A stretch of DNA of 64,000 nucleotides. Origin: GCA-002726655 sp046582185 (lineage in GTDB: Bacteria; Pseudomonadota; Gammaproteobacteria; Pseudomonadales; Azotimanducaceae). The notes under the pieces were generated by a model. That model searched no databases and was not told where the DNA came from. It was given only the letters and a program-made list of their open reading frames with translations. Each line of letters starts with the position of its first letter. The stretch's first letter is position 1. Shown here in pieces: positions 1 to 9,317 of this stretch. Location of the stretch: positions 62,001-126,000 of the forward strand of contig JAYGEX010000005.1 in assembly GCA_046582185.1 (NCBI GenBank), read 5' to 3'. Position numbers and translations under genes: made by a program.

Positions 1-2
1 CG

Positions 3-1469
3 CAGTATGTTGTACCCATGTTGCCGGAAAAGCTGAGCAATGGCCTATGCTCCTTAAAGCCTGACGTCGATCGATTGGTGATGGTTAGTGAGATAACAAT
101 CTCGGCCAAAGGGAAAATTAGTGGCTATCGCTTTTATGAAGGCGTTATACATTCACATGGGCGGCTGACCTATACAACCGTAACGTCTATCTTAAAGGGC
201 GACGAGGAAGCGCAGCGCAAATACAAATCGCTTCTGCCTCACCTGAATGAATTAAGCCAGCTGTTCAATTGCCTGCAAAAGAATAGGCAGGTCCGTGGCG
301 CCTTGGAATTTGAATCCCGGGAGCTGATATTTGACTTCGATGCTGATGGCAGGGTTGAAGGCATTCGCCCCACCGTCCGTAATGATGCCCACAGGCTTAT
401 AGAAGAGTGCATGTTGTGCGCCAATGTTTGCGCAGCCCGCTTTATTGAAAAACACAAGATACCCGGCCTGTACCGTGTGCATGAGGCCCCGGATGAGGGA
501 AAGGTAGAGGCGCTCAGTGAATTTCTTTCCCATCGAGGTATCAACTTTAACTGGGGAGATCAGGTTACTACTCAGGATTATCAAGTGGTACTTGAGCAGC
601 TCAGGAAGCGAGAGAATGGCCAGGTCTTACAGATTGCATTGCTGCGTTCCATGAACCAGGCAGTTTATCAAGCGGAAAATAAAGGACATTTTGGCCTCAA
701 CTATTCCGAGTATGCCCATTTCACCTCGCCAATAAGGCGCTACCCGGATCTGATGATGCACCGCCTGATCAAGTCTGTGATCCATAGCCGCAAGCAAAGC
801 AAATACATCGAGAGATTTGGCCCAACCAACAGTGGCAACTGGTATCCCTATAATCTGGAAGATATCGTCACCATAGGAGAAAGGACCAGTTTTACCGAGC
901 GCCGTGCGGAGTCTGCAGTTTACGATGTGCTGGAGTGGATCAAATGTGACTATATTAACGATCAGGTCGGCAGCGAGTTCCGCGGCGTAGTGACGGGTGT
1001 TACCAAGTTTGGCCTGTTTGTTGAACTGAACGATGTATTTGTTGAAGGGCTCGTGCATGTGAGTACCCTGGCCGGAGACTACTTTCATTTTGATGCTGCC
1101 AGCCAGTCTCTGGTGGGTGAACGAACCCATACCACCTACTCATTAGCGGATACCTTGTCAGTGATTATCGCCCGCGTTGATGTTGATGAGAGAAAGGTAG
1201 ATTTTGAAATCACGTCCGATTCTTCTGCGCACAAGGGTAGCGGCCGCCGGAAAAAGAAGGTAGCTCTAAAAGGAAGGAAAGTTCCGAAAGGGAAACGAGA
1301 ACAGAAAGGGCAGGCAGGGCAGAAGCCCAAGAAAGATGGCAGGCGGGAGCGCAAGGCAAGGCCTGCCCAAGCCAACAGTTCAGCTAAAACTGCGGCGCGG
1401 AAAAAACGATCCACAAAGAAATCTTCAACGAATCAGGCGCCAGCGAATAAGCACAGAAAGGGACAGTAG
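3..1469 (+). CDS. rnr: Ribonuclease R, C-terminal part (cut by window start)
   Basis: RNase R is a processive 3'-5' exoribonuclease that degrades structured RNA and takes part in tmRNA-linked mRNA decay. The frame is open from the first bases, so the N-terminal cold-shock domains and part of the RNB domain lie upstream; the Met at position 18 is internal. Counting from that Met, the end of the catalytic RNB domain is visible, with the family signature YAHFTSPIRRYPDL near residues 233-246. An S1 RNA-binding domain follows at about 318-400, then a Lys/Arg-rich low-complexity tail of about 80 residues, as is usual for RNase R. The rlmB start is 4 bases downstream, the classic rnr-rlmB pair. Confidence 0.96.
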   Translation, partial: QYVVPMLPEKLSNGLCSLKPDVDRLVMVSEITISAKGKISGYRFYEGVIHSHGRLTYTTVTSILKGDEEAQRKYKSLLPHLNELSQLFNCLQKNRQVRGALEFESRELIFDFDADGRVEGIRPTVRNDAHRLIEECMLCANVCAARFIEKHKIPGLYRVHEAPDEGKVEALSEFLSHRGINFNWGDQVTTQDYQVVLEQLRKRENGQVLQIALLRSMNQAVYQAENKGHFGLNYSEYAHFTSPIRRYPDLMMHRLIKSVIHSRKQSKYIERFGPTNSGNWYPYNLEDIVTIGERTSFTERRAESAVYDVLEWIKCDYINDQVGSEFRGVVTGVTKFGLFVELNDVFVEGLVHVSTLAGDYFHFDAASQSLVGERTHTTYSLADTLSVIIARVDVDERKVDFEITSDSSAHKGSGRRKKKVALKGRKVPKGKREQKGQAGQKPKKDGRRERKARPAQANSSAKTAARKKRSTKKSSTNQAPANKHRKGQ

Positions 1470-1473
1470 AGCC

Positions 1474-2223
1474 ATGGATAGGAAGCGGGTCTACGGTATC
1501 CATGCAGTTGAAGGCAGTTTAAAGACAGAGCTGCCCATACGCCTCTTTATGCGCGAGGGACAGGAGTCCGGTCGGCTACATAAATTGCTCCAGTTGGCTG
1601 ATGCAGTCAAATGTCCCATTGAAAGAGTGTCTGCCGAGCGCCTGTCCAAACTTTGCAGTGGCGATAAGGCCCATCAGGGTGTTGTCCTGGATATTGTTGC
1701 TGAATCAATTGTGACGGCGGATCTTAATCAGATCTTACAAGCGACCGAAGGCAAGAAGTTGTTTCTGTTACTCGATGGCGTAACTGACCCCGGTAATCTC
1801 GGCGCATGTCTGCGCAGTGCTGCGACCATGGGGGTCGCTGCGGTAATCGCGCCAAAAAATGCCAGCGCGCCCCTGAATGCAGATGCCATCAAGCGTTCGA
1901 GTGGAGGTGCGTCCCAGGTCCCCTATATTCAGGTCGTCAATCTGGCCAGATGCATGGAACAATTGAAGTCAGCTGGTATCTGGATTGTAGGCACTGTACT
2001 TGAGGCAGAGCAGTCAATTGAAACCATCGATCTGAAGGGTGACATCGCCATCGTTATGGGCTCTGAAGGCAAGGGCCTTCGGGAAAAGACCATCAAGAAC
2101 TGTGACTTCCTGGCTCATATACCCATGGTATCCAGCAATTTGGGGTTTAATGTAAGCGTTGCGACAGGAATATGCCTCTATGAGGTGCAGCGCCAGCGCC
2201 AAGGGGTACCTTCGAACCCCTGA
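1474..2223 (+). CDS. rlmB: 23S rRNA Gm2251 2'-O-methyltransferase RlmB
   Basis: A SPOUT-family methyltransferase that methylates the ribose of G2251 in the 23S rRNA P loop using S-adenosylmethionine. The frame is open further upstream inside rnr, but the start at 1474 gives MDRKRVYGIHAVEG, the normal family N terminus, and a 249-residue protein of normal length. An N-terminal substrate-binding domain (about 1-75) precedes the knotted SPOUT domain. Its motifs are seen as DGVTDPGNLGACLRSA, MGSEGKGLR and FNVSVATGICLYE; the last is usually LNVSVATGI, so Phe replaces Leu here. It is almost contiguous with rnr and probably co-transcribed with it. Confidence 0.95.
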   Translation: MDRKRVYGIHAVEGSLKTELPIRLFMREGQESGRLHKLLQLADAVKCPIERVSAERLSKLCSGDKAHQGVVLDIVAESIVTADLNQILQATEGKKLFLLLDGVTDPGNLGACLRSAATMGVAAVIAPKNASAPLNADAIKRSSGGASQVPYIQVVNLARCMEQLKSAGIWIVGTVLEAEQSIETIDLKGDIAIVMGSEGKGLREKTIKNCDFLAHIPMVSSNLGFNVSVATGICLYEVQRQRQGVPSNP

Positions 2224-2353
2224 ATAGCAAGCAGCAAGAAAGAAGTTGCATCTCTCGAGCGCTTTACCTACAATCCGCAACCCAATTTCTCCTTGCTTCA
2301 CCATAGTTGGACTTCAGGTCTGATCTGGGAAGCATTAACCGGAAGGAGCCCCT

Positions 2354-2806
2354 ATGAGGCATTATGAAATAGTGTTTCTGGTACACCCTGATCAAAGCGA
2401 ACAGGTGCCAGGAATGATTGAGCGGTATTCAAATACAATCACACAAGGTGGTGGCAATATTCACCGCGTTGAAGATTGGGGACGACGACAACTCGCTTAC
2501 CCGATTAACAAGATCCACAAAGCTCACTACATCCTGCTCAACGTTGAGTGTGGTAAAGAAGTGCTGGAAGAGATCAATACAGCGTTCAGGTTCAATGATG
2601 CCGTTCTTCGGAATATCATCATGAGTCGTAAAACTGCAGATACAGAAGAATCTCCAATTATGAAACTTGAAAAAGAATCAAGGGAGAGGAAGGTTCGAGA
2701 CGAACCATCTCGTGGCAGCAGAGACGATTCCAGGGGCGGGTCTTCAGAATCCAAGCAAGGATCATCCGAAGCCAAAGAAGAAACAACAGCTGAGGCGGAG
2801 AAGTAA
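2354..2806 (+). CDS. rpsF: 30S ribosomal protein S6
   Basis: S6 binds the central domain of 16S rRNA as a heterodimer with S18. The first about 95 residues carry the ferredoxin-like fold with the family start MRHYEIVFLVHPDQSEQV and the segment VEDWGRRQLAYPI. The last about 50 residues form a hydrophilic tail rich in Ser, Glu, Arg and Lys (SRGSRDDSRGGSSESKQGSS), longer than in many relatives and of low complexity. A good AAGGAG ribosome binding site precedes the ATG. It opens the S6-S18-DUF2232-L9 operon. In E. coli S6:S18 feeds back on its own mRNA leader; the 130-base leader here could do the same, but I did not identify the motif. Confidence 0.97.
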   Translation: MRHYEIVFLVHPDQSEQVPGMIERYSNTITQGGGNIHRVEDWGRRQLAYPINKIHKAHYILLNVECGKEVLEEINTAFRFNDAVLRNIIMSRKTADTEESPIMKLEKESRERKVRDEPSRGSRDDSRGGSSESKQGSSEAKEETTAEAEK

Positions 2807-2809
2807 GCT

Positions 2810-3037
2810 ATGTCACGATTTTACAGAAGAAGAAAGTACTGCCGTTTTACCGCTGAAGGCATCACCGAGATAGACTACAAAGATCTTGAGCTACTCAAGG
2901 CCTATGTATCTGAAACAGGCAAGATCGTCCCCAGTAGAATTACCGGGACCAAGGCTAAGTATCAGCGCCAATTGGCGAAAGCAATCAAGCGGGCTAGATA
3001 CCTCGCATTGATTCCCTATACAGATAGCCATAGTTAA
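2810..3037 (+). CDS. rpsR: 30S ribosomal protein S18
   Basis: S18, 75 residues, partner of S6 on the 30S platform. The sequence begins MSRFYRRRKYCRFTAEG and contains the conserved stretches YKDLELLKAYVSETGKI and PSRITGTKAKYQRQLAKAIKRARY. The single Cys near the N terminus is common in gammaproteobacterial S18. It starts 3 bases after the rpsF stop, which suits translational coupling and matched production of the two subunits. The DUF2232 membrane protein gene follows after 14 bases. Confidence 0.98.
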   Translation: MSRFYRRRKYCRFTAEGITEIDYKDLELLKAYVSETGKIVPSRITGTKAKYQRQLAKAIKRARYLALIPYTDSHS

Positions 3038-3051
3038 TTTCGGCGATTGTC

Positions 3052-3909
3052 ATGCGCGCCGTATTGGAATTTGCGATGCGAGGTCGGCGTAACGTAATTG
3101 GGATGGCTTTTGTATGTACCCTGTTGCCTCTGCTGAACTGGTTTGCAACTGCGCTGATCGGGTTGGTCATGCTGCGTAAAGGCCCCCAGGAAGCTTTGAT
3201 CGTTTTGCTATGGGCTTCTATTCCGCTTGCCTTGGGCATCTATTATGTAGGTGATCCAAGTCCAGCCATTGCGATGATCGGCACGGTATTACTGGCTTAT
3301 GTGCTAAGAGTAAGCTCTTCATGGGAAGTCACATTGGCCGTAGGGGTCGTGATATCTGCCATTGGCAGTTTGATCTTCGAGTTCACGGCTACTGAGCTGC
3401 TGACCACAATTGTCGAATGGTATATGGAATATACCGCCATGATGGCGGCGCAGTTGCAACAGACGAGTGAGATGACGTTTGAATCTGCGAAGGCCTCTAT
3501 CATGGGTTTCTTCGCCATGGGGCAAGCTTATGCCATGTTGGCGTTCCTTGTCTTGGCCCGGTGGTGGCAAAGTCAGTTATACAATCCTGGTGGATTGCGT
3601 AAGGAATTTCACCAGATACGATTGTCGCGGGAAACAAGTACGGTCGTTGTTGTGCTGCTACTGGTTTGTTTTAGTTTTAGCGGGCAGTTGGGCAGATGGA
3701 TTCCACTGCTAACAGTGCCTTTGTTTATGGCGGCGCTGTCCATCGTTCACTGGATGATGGGCGTTCGGAAAATGTCCGGACAGTGGGTATTTGGTTTTTA
3801 TGTGTTGCTGCTGGTGTTGTTTCAGGTGATTTATCCCCTGCTGGCGACACTCGCGATTTTAGATAGTTGGTTTAATTTAAGAGCAAGAATTCAATCGAAA
3901 GAGGTTTAG
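3052..3909 (+). CDS. DUF2232-type integral membrane protein between rpsR and rplI
   Basis: A 285-residue, strongly hydrophobic protein with about eight predicted membrane segments and almost no soluble domain. The N terminus (MRAVLEFAMRGRRNVIG) and the position between rpsR and rplI match the DUF2232/YybS-like family found at this locus in many gammaproteobacteria, for example Pseudomonas. Its function is unknown. Its place inside a ribosomal-protein operon suggests expression tied to growth rate. It begins 14 bases after rpsR and ends 4 bases before rplI, so the four genes form one unit. The family call is sound; no biochemical role should be read from it. Confidence 0.85.
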   Translation: MRAVLEFAMRGRRNVIGMAFVCTLLPLLNWFATALIGLVMLRKGPQEALIVLLWASIPLALGIYYVGDPSPAIAMIGTVLLAYVLRVSSSWEVTLAVGVVISAIGSLIFEFTATELLTTIVEWYMEYTAMMAAQLQQTSEMTFESAKASIMGFFAMGQAYAMLAFLVLARWWQSQLYNPGGLRKEFHQIRLSRETSTVVVVLLLVCFSFSGQLGRWIPLLTVPLFMAALSIVHWMMGVRKMSGQWVFGFYVLLLVLFQVIYPLLATLAILDSWFNLRARIQSKEV

Positions 3910-3913
3910 GAAA

Positions 3914-4363
3914 ATGGAAGTAATTCTGTTGGAAAAAATAGCCAAGCTTGGCGACCTGGGCGATAAAGTCACAGTAAAGTCTGGTTATGGTCGGAACTAT
4001 CTGGTTCCTCAAAACAAGGCTGTTCCAGCAACTGCTGCAAATGTTGCTGATTTTGAAGAGCGTCGAGCTGATCTGCAAAAGCAGGCTGATGAGAAGCTTA
4101 AGACAGCCATGAGTCGCGGCGAAAAAATTGAAGCACTCAATGTTTCAATTACATCAAAGGCTGGCGAAGAAGGTAAATTATTTGGCTCAATCACTGTTCG
4201 GGATATTGCTGAAGCTGTGACTTCTCGAGGCGTAGAATTGGAGAAGAGTGAAGTCAGACTGCCTGAAGGTCCACTTAGAGAATTAGGTGAATTTGAAATC
4301 ACCGTTCACCTTCATAGTGAAGTGAATGTCATTTTGGCTGTGAAGGTCATCGCTGAAGAATAG
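3914..4363 (+). CDS. rplI: 50S ribosomal protein L9
   Basis: L9, 149 residues, binds 23S rRNA domain V at the base of the L1 stalk and helps keep the reading frame. The N-terminal rRNA-binding domain shows the signature MEVILLEKIAKLGDLGDKV and the GYGRNYLVPQNKA motif. A long connecting helix (about 40-75) and the C-terminal domain (ending VHLHSEVNVILAVKVI) follow. Length is standard. It starts 4 bases after the DUF2232 gene. The following 177-base gap to dnaB carries a 19-bp tandem repeat and no obvious T-run terminator. Confidence 0.98.
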   Translation: MEVILLEKIAKLGDLGDKVTVKSGYGRNYLVPQNKAVPATAANVADFEERRADLQKQADEKLKTAMSRGEKIEALNVSITSKAGEEGKLFGSITVRDIAEAVTSRGVELEKSEVRLPEGPLRELGEFEITVHLHSEVNVILAVKVIAEE

Positions 4364-4398
4364 AGCAACTGATTATGTAAGGCACCGGCGGTCATCTG

Positions 4399-4447
4399 GC
4401 TGCCGGCTGTTCATTCAGCTGCCGACTGTTCATTCAGCTGCCGGCAT
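4399..4447 (+). repeat. 19-bp tandem repeat between rplI and dnaB
   Basis: Two copies of a 19-bp unit (GCTGCCGGCTGTTCATTCA at 4399-4417; the same with one change, GGC to GAC, at 4418-4436) and the first 11 bases of a third (4437-4447). Each unit contains the self-complementary core GCCGGC or its variant, so the RNA could form alternative small hairpins. It lies in the rplI-dnaB spacer. One of several short tandem duplications in this window. Confidence 0.9.
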
Positions 4448-4540
4448 CTCGTAAGTTAGCGGATTTTGCTTATTTCCATTTCTATTTTCACTCTACTTTG
4501 TTTTACTCTACCCATCCTCCAGGGAAGACTCGAGTAACTT

Positions 4541-5917
4541 TTGGCAACAGCACCAGACGATATTTCGACCGTATTACTTAAAGTTCCGCCTCACTCCATA
4601 GAGGCTGAACGTTCGGTTTTAGGTGGTGTGATGCTCGATGATGAAGCCTGGGACAAAGTCTCTAGCATCCTTTCGGCAGAGGATTTTTATAGAGGCGACC
4701 ATCGGATCATTTTCCGATGCATGTTTGAATTAACAGAGCGAAACCAACCCCTCGATGTCATTACCATTTCCGAAGCACTGGATCACGTTGCTGAACTTGA
4801 TGGTGTTGGCGGCTTGCCCTATATCTCGGAGCTCGCCAACAGCACACCCACAGCGTCAAATATTCGTGCCTATGCAGAGATTGTTTCCGAGCGGGCAACG
4901 GTCCGCAAATTAATCGCTGCGGCCCATGAGATTGCAGACAGTGGTTTTAATCCCCAGGGCCGGGATAGCGCAACGCTAATCGATCAGGCTGAATCCAAAG
5001 TATTCAAGATTGGCGACGATCGTCCAAATCGCGGCGGGCCTGAATCAATCAAGCCCTTGCTGACCAAGGCCGTTGAACGGATCGATCTTCTGTATCAGAC
5101 AAAGGGTGCTTTGACGGGTATCAGCAGTGGCTTCAAGGATATTGACGAGATTACATCCGGGTTACAACCTTCGGATCTAATTATTGTTGCCGGGCGCCCG
5201 TCCATGGGCAAAACGTCATTTATGATGAATATTGCAGAAAATGCGGTGATTTCCGAAGGCAAACCCGTATTGATTTTTAGCCTCGAGATGCCGGCTGATT
5301 CGCTAATTTTACGAATGTTGTCTTCTCTGGGAAGAATAAATCAGAGTAAGATCCGTACCGGCCAGCTCACAGATGAGGATTGGCCGCGCCTTACTTCAGC
5401 AGTCACCTTGTTGAATGATAAGCCCTTGTTTGTCGATGATACGCCGTCCCTGTCCCCCAATGAAATACGATCACGGGCAAGAAGGGTCGCCAGGGAATTC
5501 GGAGATCTGGGTTTAATCGTTGTCGACTATTTGCAGTTGATGCAGATATCAGGGCAGTCAGATAACCGGACGGCAGAGATTTCGGAGATCTCCAGATCAC
5601 TAAAGGCTATTGCCAAGGAATTTAACTGCCCCTTAATTGCCGGCTCGCAGCTCAATCGGAGCCTGGAGCAGAGACCGGACAAGCGGCCCATCATGTCGGA
5701 TCTCAGAGAGTCTGGCGCAATTGAGCAGGATGCCGATGTCATCATGGCGGTTTACCGCGATGAGGTATACCACGAGGATGCAGAGAAGGGCCTGGCTGAA
5801 ATCATCATTCTGAAGCAAAGAAATGGCCCTATTGGTCGAAGAAGGCTCGCCTTTATTGGCCAGTACACAAAATTTGAAGATCTTGCCCAAAATTATGGTG
5901 AATACGATTACGAATAG
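4541..5917 (+). CDS. dnaB: Replicative DNA helicase DnaB
   Basis: The hexameric 5'-3' helicase that unwinds DNA ahead of the replisome and binds primase. 458 residues. The N-terminal domain (about 12-115; VPPHSIEAERSVLGGVMLDD) is followed by the RecA-like ATPase domain with Walker A GRPSMGKT at 218-225, Walker B LIVVDYLQLM, and the DnaB signature SDLRESGAIEQDADVIM. The start is a TTG: an in-frame TAA lies two codons upstream and the next in-frame ATG (codon 31) would remove conserved N-terminal residues. A purine-rich AGGGAAGA lies about 14 bases upstream, a rather long spacing. alr follows on the same strand, as in many gammaproteobacteria. Confidence 0.96.
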   Translation: MATAPDDISTVLLKVPPHSIEAERSVLGGVMLDDEAWDKVSSILSAEDFYRGDHRIIFRCMFELTERNQPLDVITISEALDHVAELDGVGGLPYISELANSTPTASNIRAYAEIVSERATVRKLIAAAHEIADSGFNPQGRDSATLIDQAESKVFKIGDDRPNRGGPESIKPLLTKAVERIDLLYQTKGALTGISSGFKDIDEITSGLQPSDLIIVAGRPSMGKTSFMMNIAENAVISEGKPVLIFSLEMPADSLILRMLSSLGRINQSKIRTGQLTDEDWPRLTSAVTLLNDKPLFVDDTPSLSPNEIRSRARRVAREFGDLGLIVVDYLQLMQISGQSDNRTAEISEISRSLKAIAKEFNCPLIAGSQLNRSLEQRPDKRPIMSDLRESGAIEQDADVIMAVYRDEVYHEDAEKGLAEIIILKQRNGPIGRRRLAFIGQYTKFEDLAQNYGEYDYE

Positions 5918-5968
5918 TATTGCCCTGCGCCAGCTGTCCTATTATCTGGCCAACGCTCAAACCATGAT

Positions 5969-7048
5969 ATGAAGATTGATCGGGCGATTGCAGAAATACA
6001 TCTCGACGCCATTACTAACAATTTTACTGTAGCCAGTGCTCATTCGCCGCGCAGCAAGGTAATGGCGGTAATAAAGGCAGATGCCTATGGGCATGGCATT
6101 TTACCCGTTGCTCAAAGCCTGACTATGGCCAATGCCTTTGGCGTTGCCAGAATGGATGAAGCTGTTGTTCTAAGGGAAGGTGGCATCAAGTTACCGATCA
6201 CTCTGTTGGAAGGTGTTCTCACCGCCGCTGAAGTTGACCTGGCCATTTCTCTTAAGCTTGATGTGGTGGTTCACTCGGAACACCATTTAACTTTGTTAAA
6301 GGGCAGGAGTGGATTAGGTCTTTGGATAAAAATTGAAACTGGCATGCATCGCCTGGGATTGGCGCCTAAATTGTGGCAGAGCTATATTCCTCAGCTCAAA
6401 TGTCATCGGATATTAGGACTCATGAGCCATCTGGCAAACGCTGACGGGCAAGACAAGCAATCTGTGGCGGCGCAATGCGCAATTTTTTCGCAGGAGACGG
6501 AGTCCGTGTCCATGGACAAGAGTCTCGCCAACTCCGGTGGAATATTGGCTTATCCAATGACCCATGCGGAATGGATTCGACCGGGTATTATGCTCTATGG
6601 CGCCACGCCATTCCGTGATCTTAAAACTGTTCCCTCGCTGCAGCCTGCCATGACTCTATCAGCGCCAATCATCGCTATTCAGAATTTAGAGGCAGGAAAT
6701 TCCGTTGGCTATGGCGGCTTATGGGTTGCAAAGAAAACGTGCCGGGTTGCTGTCATCGCAATTGGTTATGGTGATGGCTATCCACGAGAAGCACCAGCAG
6801 ACACTCAGGTGCTGGTTAATGGTGTAAAGCGAAATCTGGTAGGCAGGGTTTCAATGGACATGTTGATGGTCGAATTAGTGGCAGGTGATGAGGTGTCTAT
6901 TGGTGATGCCGTCTGTCTGTGGGGCAAAGGCCTCCCGGTAGAGGAGCTGTCTGCTCGGCTGCAGACAATCCCCTTAACGCTACTGTGCGGGGTGACAAAA
7001 AGGGTGCCTCGAATATATCTGGCTGGCGATAATCCCAGCGGGTTTTAG
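5969..7048 (+). CDS. alr: Alanine racemase
   Basis: A PLP-dependent enzyme that interconverts L- and D-alanine for peptidoglycan. 359 residues, normal length. The N-terminal TIM barrel carries the PLP-lysine motif VIKADAYGHG (Lys36). Further family motifs are IKIETGMHRLG, LANSGG, IRPGIMLYG and GYGDGYPR. The C-terminal beta domain holds the active-site Tyr in SVGYGG. The dnaB-alr-radA order is common in gammaproteobacteria. No strong Shine-Dalgarno precedes the ATG, but the N terminus aligns with the family, so the start is credible. Confidence 0.96.
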   Translation: MKIDRAIAEIHLDAITNNFTVASAHSPRSKVMAVIKADAYGHGILPVAQSLTMANAFGVARMDEAVVLREGGIKLPITLLEGVLTAAEVDLAISLKLDVVVHSEHHLTLLKGRSGLGLWIKIETGMHRLGLAPKLWQSYIPQLKCHRILGLMSHLANADGQDKQSVAAQCAIFSQETESVSMDKSLANSGGILAYPMTHAEWIRPGIMLYGATPFRDLKTVPSLQPAMTLSAPIIAIQNLEAGNSVGYGGLWVAKKTCRVAVIAIGYGDGYPREAPADTQVLVNGVKRNLVGRVSMDMLMVELVAGDEVSIGDAVCLWGKGLPVEELSARLQTIPLTLLCGVTKRVPRIYLAGDNPSGF

Positions 7049-7069
7049 AATCCGGACAGGAACAAGTTA

Positions 7070-8431
7070 ATGGCGAAGAACAAGACGGTTTATGTCTGTA
7101 GCGATTGTGGCTCGGATTATGCCAAATGGCAGGGCCAATGCAACGATTGCAAAGAGTGGAATACGCTGAGTCGTTTAACGATTGATTCAGTATCGGCAAA
7201 GTCCAGAAGATCGGGTTACGCCGGTTCTTTGTCAGCGCCAAAAACCTTGAACGAAGTTTCTGCTGAAGACGCGCCAAGAATAGGGACCGGACTTGCTGAA
7301 CTTGATCGGGTCCTGGGGGGCGGCCTGGTACAGGGTTCTGCAATATTGATCAGTGGAGACCCGGGAGCAGGTAAGAGTACCTTGTTGATTCAGGTGCTCA
7401 CGAGGCTGGCGGTAAATCATAGTGCACTCTACGTCACCGGCGAAGAGAGCCTCGCGCAAATTGCCATGCGCGCCCGGAGGCTCGACCTGCCGATGGATCA
7501 ATTAAAGATAATGTCTGAGACCAACGTTGAAGCAATTCTTGCCACCTGGGATGAATTAAAGCCAGGCATTATGGTGATTGATTCCATTCAGGTAATGCAT
7601 ACGGAGGGTGTTGAGTCTGCGCCAGGCGGCGTCGCGCAGGTCAGGGAGTCCGCTTCGCTCCTGATTCAGAAAGCAAAGCGCATGGGCACAGTTCTCTTCC
7701 TTGTTGGTCATGTTACTAAAGAAGGTAATCTGGCTGGACCCCGGGTGCTCGAACACATGATTGATACCTTCATTATGCTCGATGGTGATGCAGATGGCAG
7801 ATACCGTACGCTTCGATCAAGCAAGAATCGCTTTGGTGCGGTAAACGAATTAGGCGTGTTTGCAATGACCGAGAAAGGCCTTGTGGAGGTTCCCAACCCT
7901 TCAGCTATCTTCCTTTCCCGGGCCTCTGAGCCAAGTCCTGGCAGCATCGTAATGGTGGTTTGGGAAGGCACAAGGCCGCTGTTGGTAGAGGCCCAGGCTC
8001 TGGTAGATGAATGCACCATGGGAAATCCTCGGCGTGTTGCAGTCGGCTTTGAACAAAACAGGCTGGCAATGTTGTTGGCCATTTTACATCGACACGGCGG
8101 ATTGCAGGTTGGAGATCAAGATGTCTTTGTTAACGCCGTCGGAGGAATCCGCGTGTCTGAGACCAGCAGTGATCTTGCGCTCCTGATTGCCATCGTTTCA
8201 AGCTTTCGCAATCGGGCACTGTCGATGGATATGATTTGCTTTGGAGAAGTTGGCCTGTCTGGCGAGATACGCCCGGTGCCCAATGGTCAGGAAAGATTAA
8301 GAGAAGCCGCCAAGCATGGCTTCAGGAAAGCCATTGTGCCAAAGGCGAATCTGCCAAAGAATCCAATACCCGGAATGGCGGTCATTGGCGTTGGAAAATT
8401 GTCAGAAGCATTGGATGTTTTGGATGATTAG
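7070..8431 (+). CDS. radA: DNA repair protein RadA
   Basis: A RecA-like, ring-forming helicase that promotes branch migration at recombination intermediates. 453 residues. An N-terminal C4 zinc finger (CSDCGSDYAKWQGQCNDC, about 10-27) is followed by the RecA core with Walker A GDPGAGKST, the RadA-specific KNRFG motif and a C-terminal Lon-protease-like domain (LALLIAIVSSFRNR; GEVGLSGEIRPV). It starts 21 bases after alr. Domain order and length match the family. Confidence 0.97.
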   Translation: MAKNKTVYVCSDCGSDYAKWQGQCNDCKEWNTLSRLTIDSVSAKSRRSGYAGSLSAPKTLNEVSAEDAPRIGTGLAELDRVLGGGLVQGSAILISGDPGAGKSTLLIQVLTRLAVNHSALYVTGEESLAQIAMRARRLDLPMDQLKIMSETNVEAILATWDELKPGIMVIDSIQVMHTEGVESAPGGVAQVRESASLLIQKAKRMGTVLFLVGHVTKEGNLAGPRVLEHMIDTFIMLDGDADGRYRTLRSSKNRFGAVNELGVFAMTEKGLVEVPNPSAIFLSRASEPSPGSIVMVVWEGTRPLLVEAQALVDECTMGNPRRVAVGFEQNRLAMLLAILHRHGGLQVGDQDVFVNAVGGIRVSETSSDLALLIAIVSSFRNRALSMDMICFGEVGLSGEIRPVPNGQERLREAAKHGFRKAIVPKANLPKNPIPGMAVIGVGKLSEALDVLDD

Positions 8432-8598
8432 CTTGCTATGCTTCTCAATTTTTACCGCCCTGTTACTAACACTTTTATGATCTACCGTTCATCTGTATCG
8501 ATATTGACTTCTGTACTGTACTATACGCGATCGAAATGACACGGCCGCTGATGCGACGGTGTTCTTGATACTGGAAGTTACAAGAGGTGGTTAGCGTA

Positions 8599-9306
8599 AT
8601 GCAGAAGTTAGTAATTGCTATTGTTTTCAGCGTATTGGGCAGGATTGTAATTGCTGAAGAAGAGCCAAAGTTTTGGTCATGAAATGTAGAGGTCGGCGCG
8701 ATATTTACCTCGGGTAATACCGATAAGGAAAGCGTGAAATTGCGTGTCGATACTCAACGCGAGAGTGACAAGAGCATTCATTCTTTCCACGGAGATACCT
8801 ATCGGGCATCCCAGGATGGTGTGGATTCTGCTAACAGGCTTTACCTGTTTTATCGTTATGATTACAAATTGGCTGAGGATCGATCCTTGTTCGCGAGGCT
8901 CGCCTATGAAGGTGATGATTTTTCAGGGTTTGATAACACGGTGGATTTCACCTCGGGTTACGATCAAATAGTTTTTGATCGGGATAATCTGGTCATTAAC
9001 GCGAACGCCGGCCTTGGTGTCAGATTTATTAAACTCGATACCGGTGATACAAACAGTGAAGGTCTTGTTAGGCTTGCTGGCAAGCTCAGCTGGCAATTAA
9101 GCGAGAATGCTGTCTTCACTCAATCTCTCGACTTTGAAATAGGCCAGGACCTAACAACTACGCGAAGTGAGACTGCCCTGAAGGCCAACATTGTTGGAAA
9201 CCTGGCCATGAAGCTGGCAATTTCCATCAAGAATATTTCCAGGGTATTGCCTGGAAAAGATAAAACTGACACAGAAACAACGATTACCGTCGTCTATAAA
9301 TTCTAG
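8599..9306 (+). pseudogene. DUF481 (YdiY-like) outer-membrane protein with an in-frame TGA at codon 28
   Basis: From the ATG at 8599 the frame reads MQKLVIAIVFSVLGRIVIA, a signal peptide, then EEEPKFWS, and stops at TGA 8680-8682. The same frame then runs on without interruption to 9306 (NVEVGAIFTSGNTDKES, then amphipathic strands ending in TITVVYKF). The TSGNT motif, beta-rich pattern and C-terminal Phe match the DUF481 family of outer-membrane beta barrels (YdiY-like, salt induced). The family usually has Gly after W-S/W-K, so one substitution (GGA or TGG to TGA) would explain the break. The remainder looks well preserved, so the lesion is recent or a sequencing error. Restart at GTG 8734 would give a protein without a signal peptide. 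Confidence 0.8.
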
Positions 9307-9317
9307 GCAGGCGCTGG

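Noticed and set aside
627..1130. 167-codon antisense ORF inside rnr
   Set aside because: Lies entirely within the RNB/S1 coding region and shows no protein family signal.
8432..8598. TTGACT and TATACG near 8504-8525 as a promoter of the DUF481 gene
   Set aside because: The spacing is about 12 bases, too short for a sigma-70 promoter.
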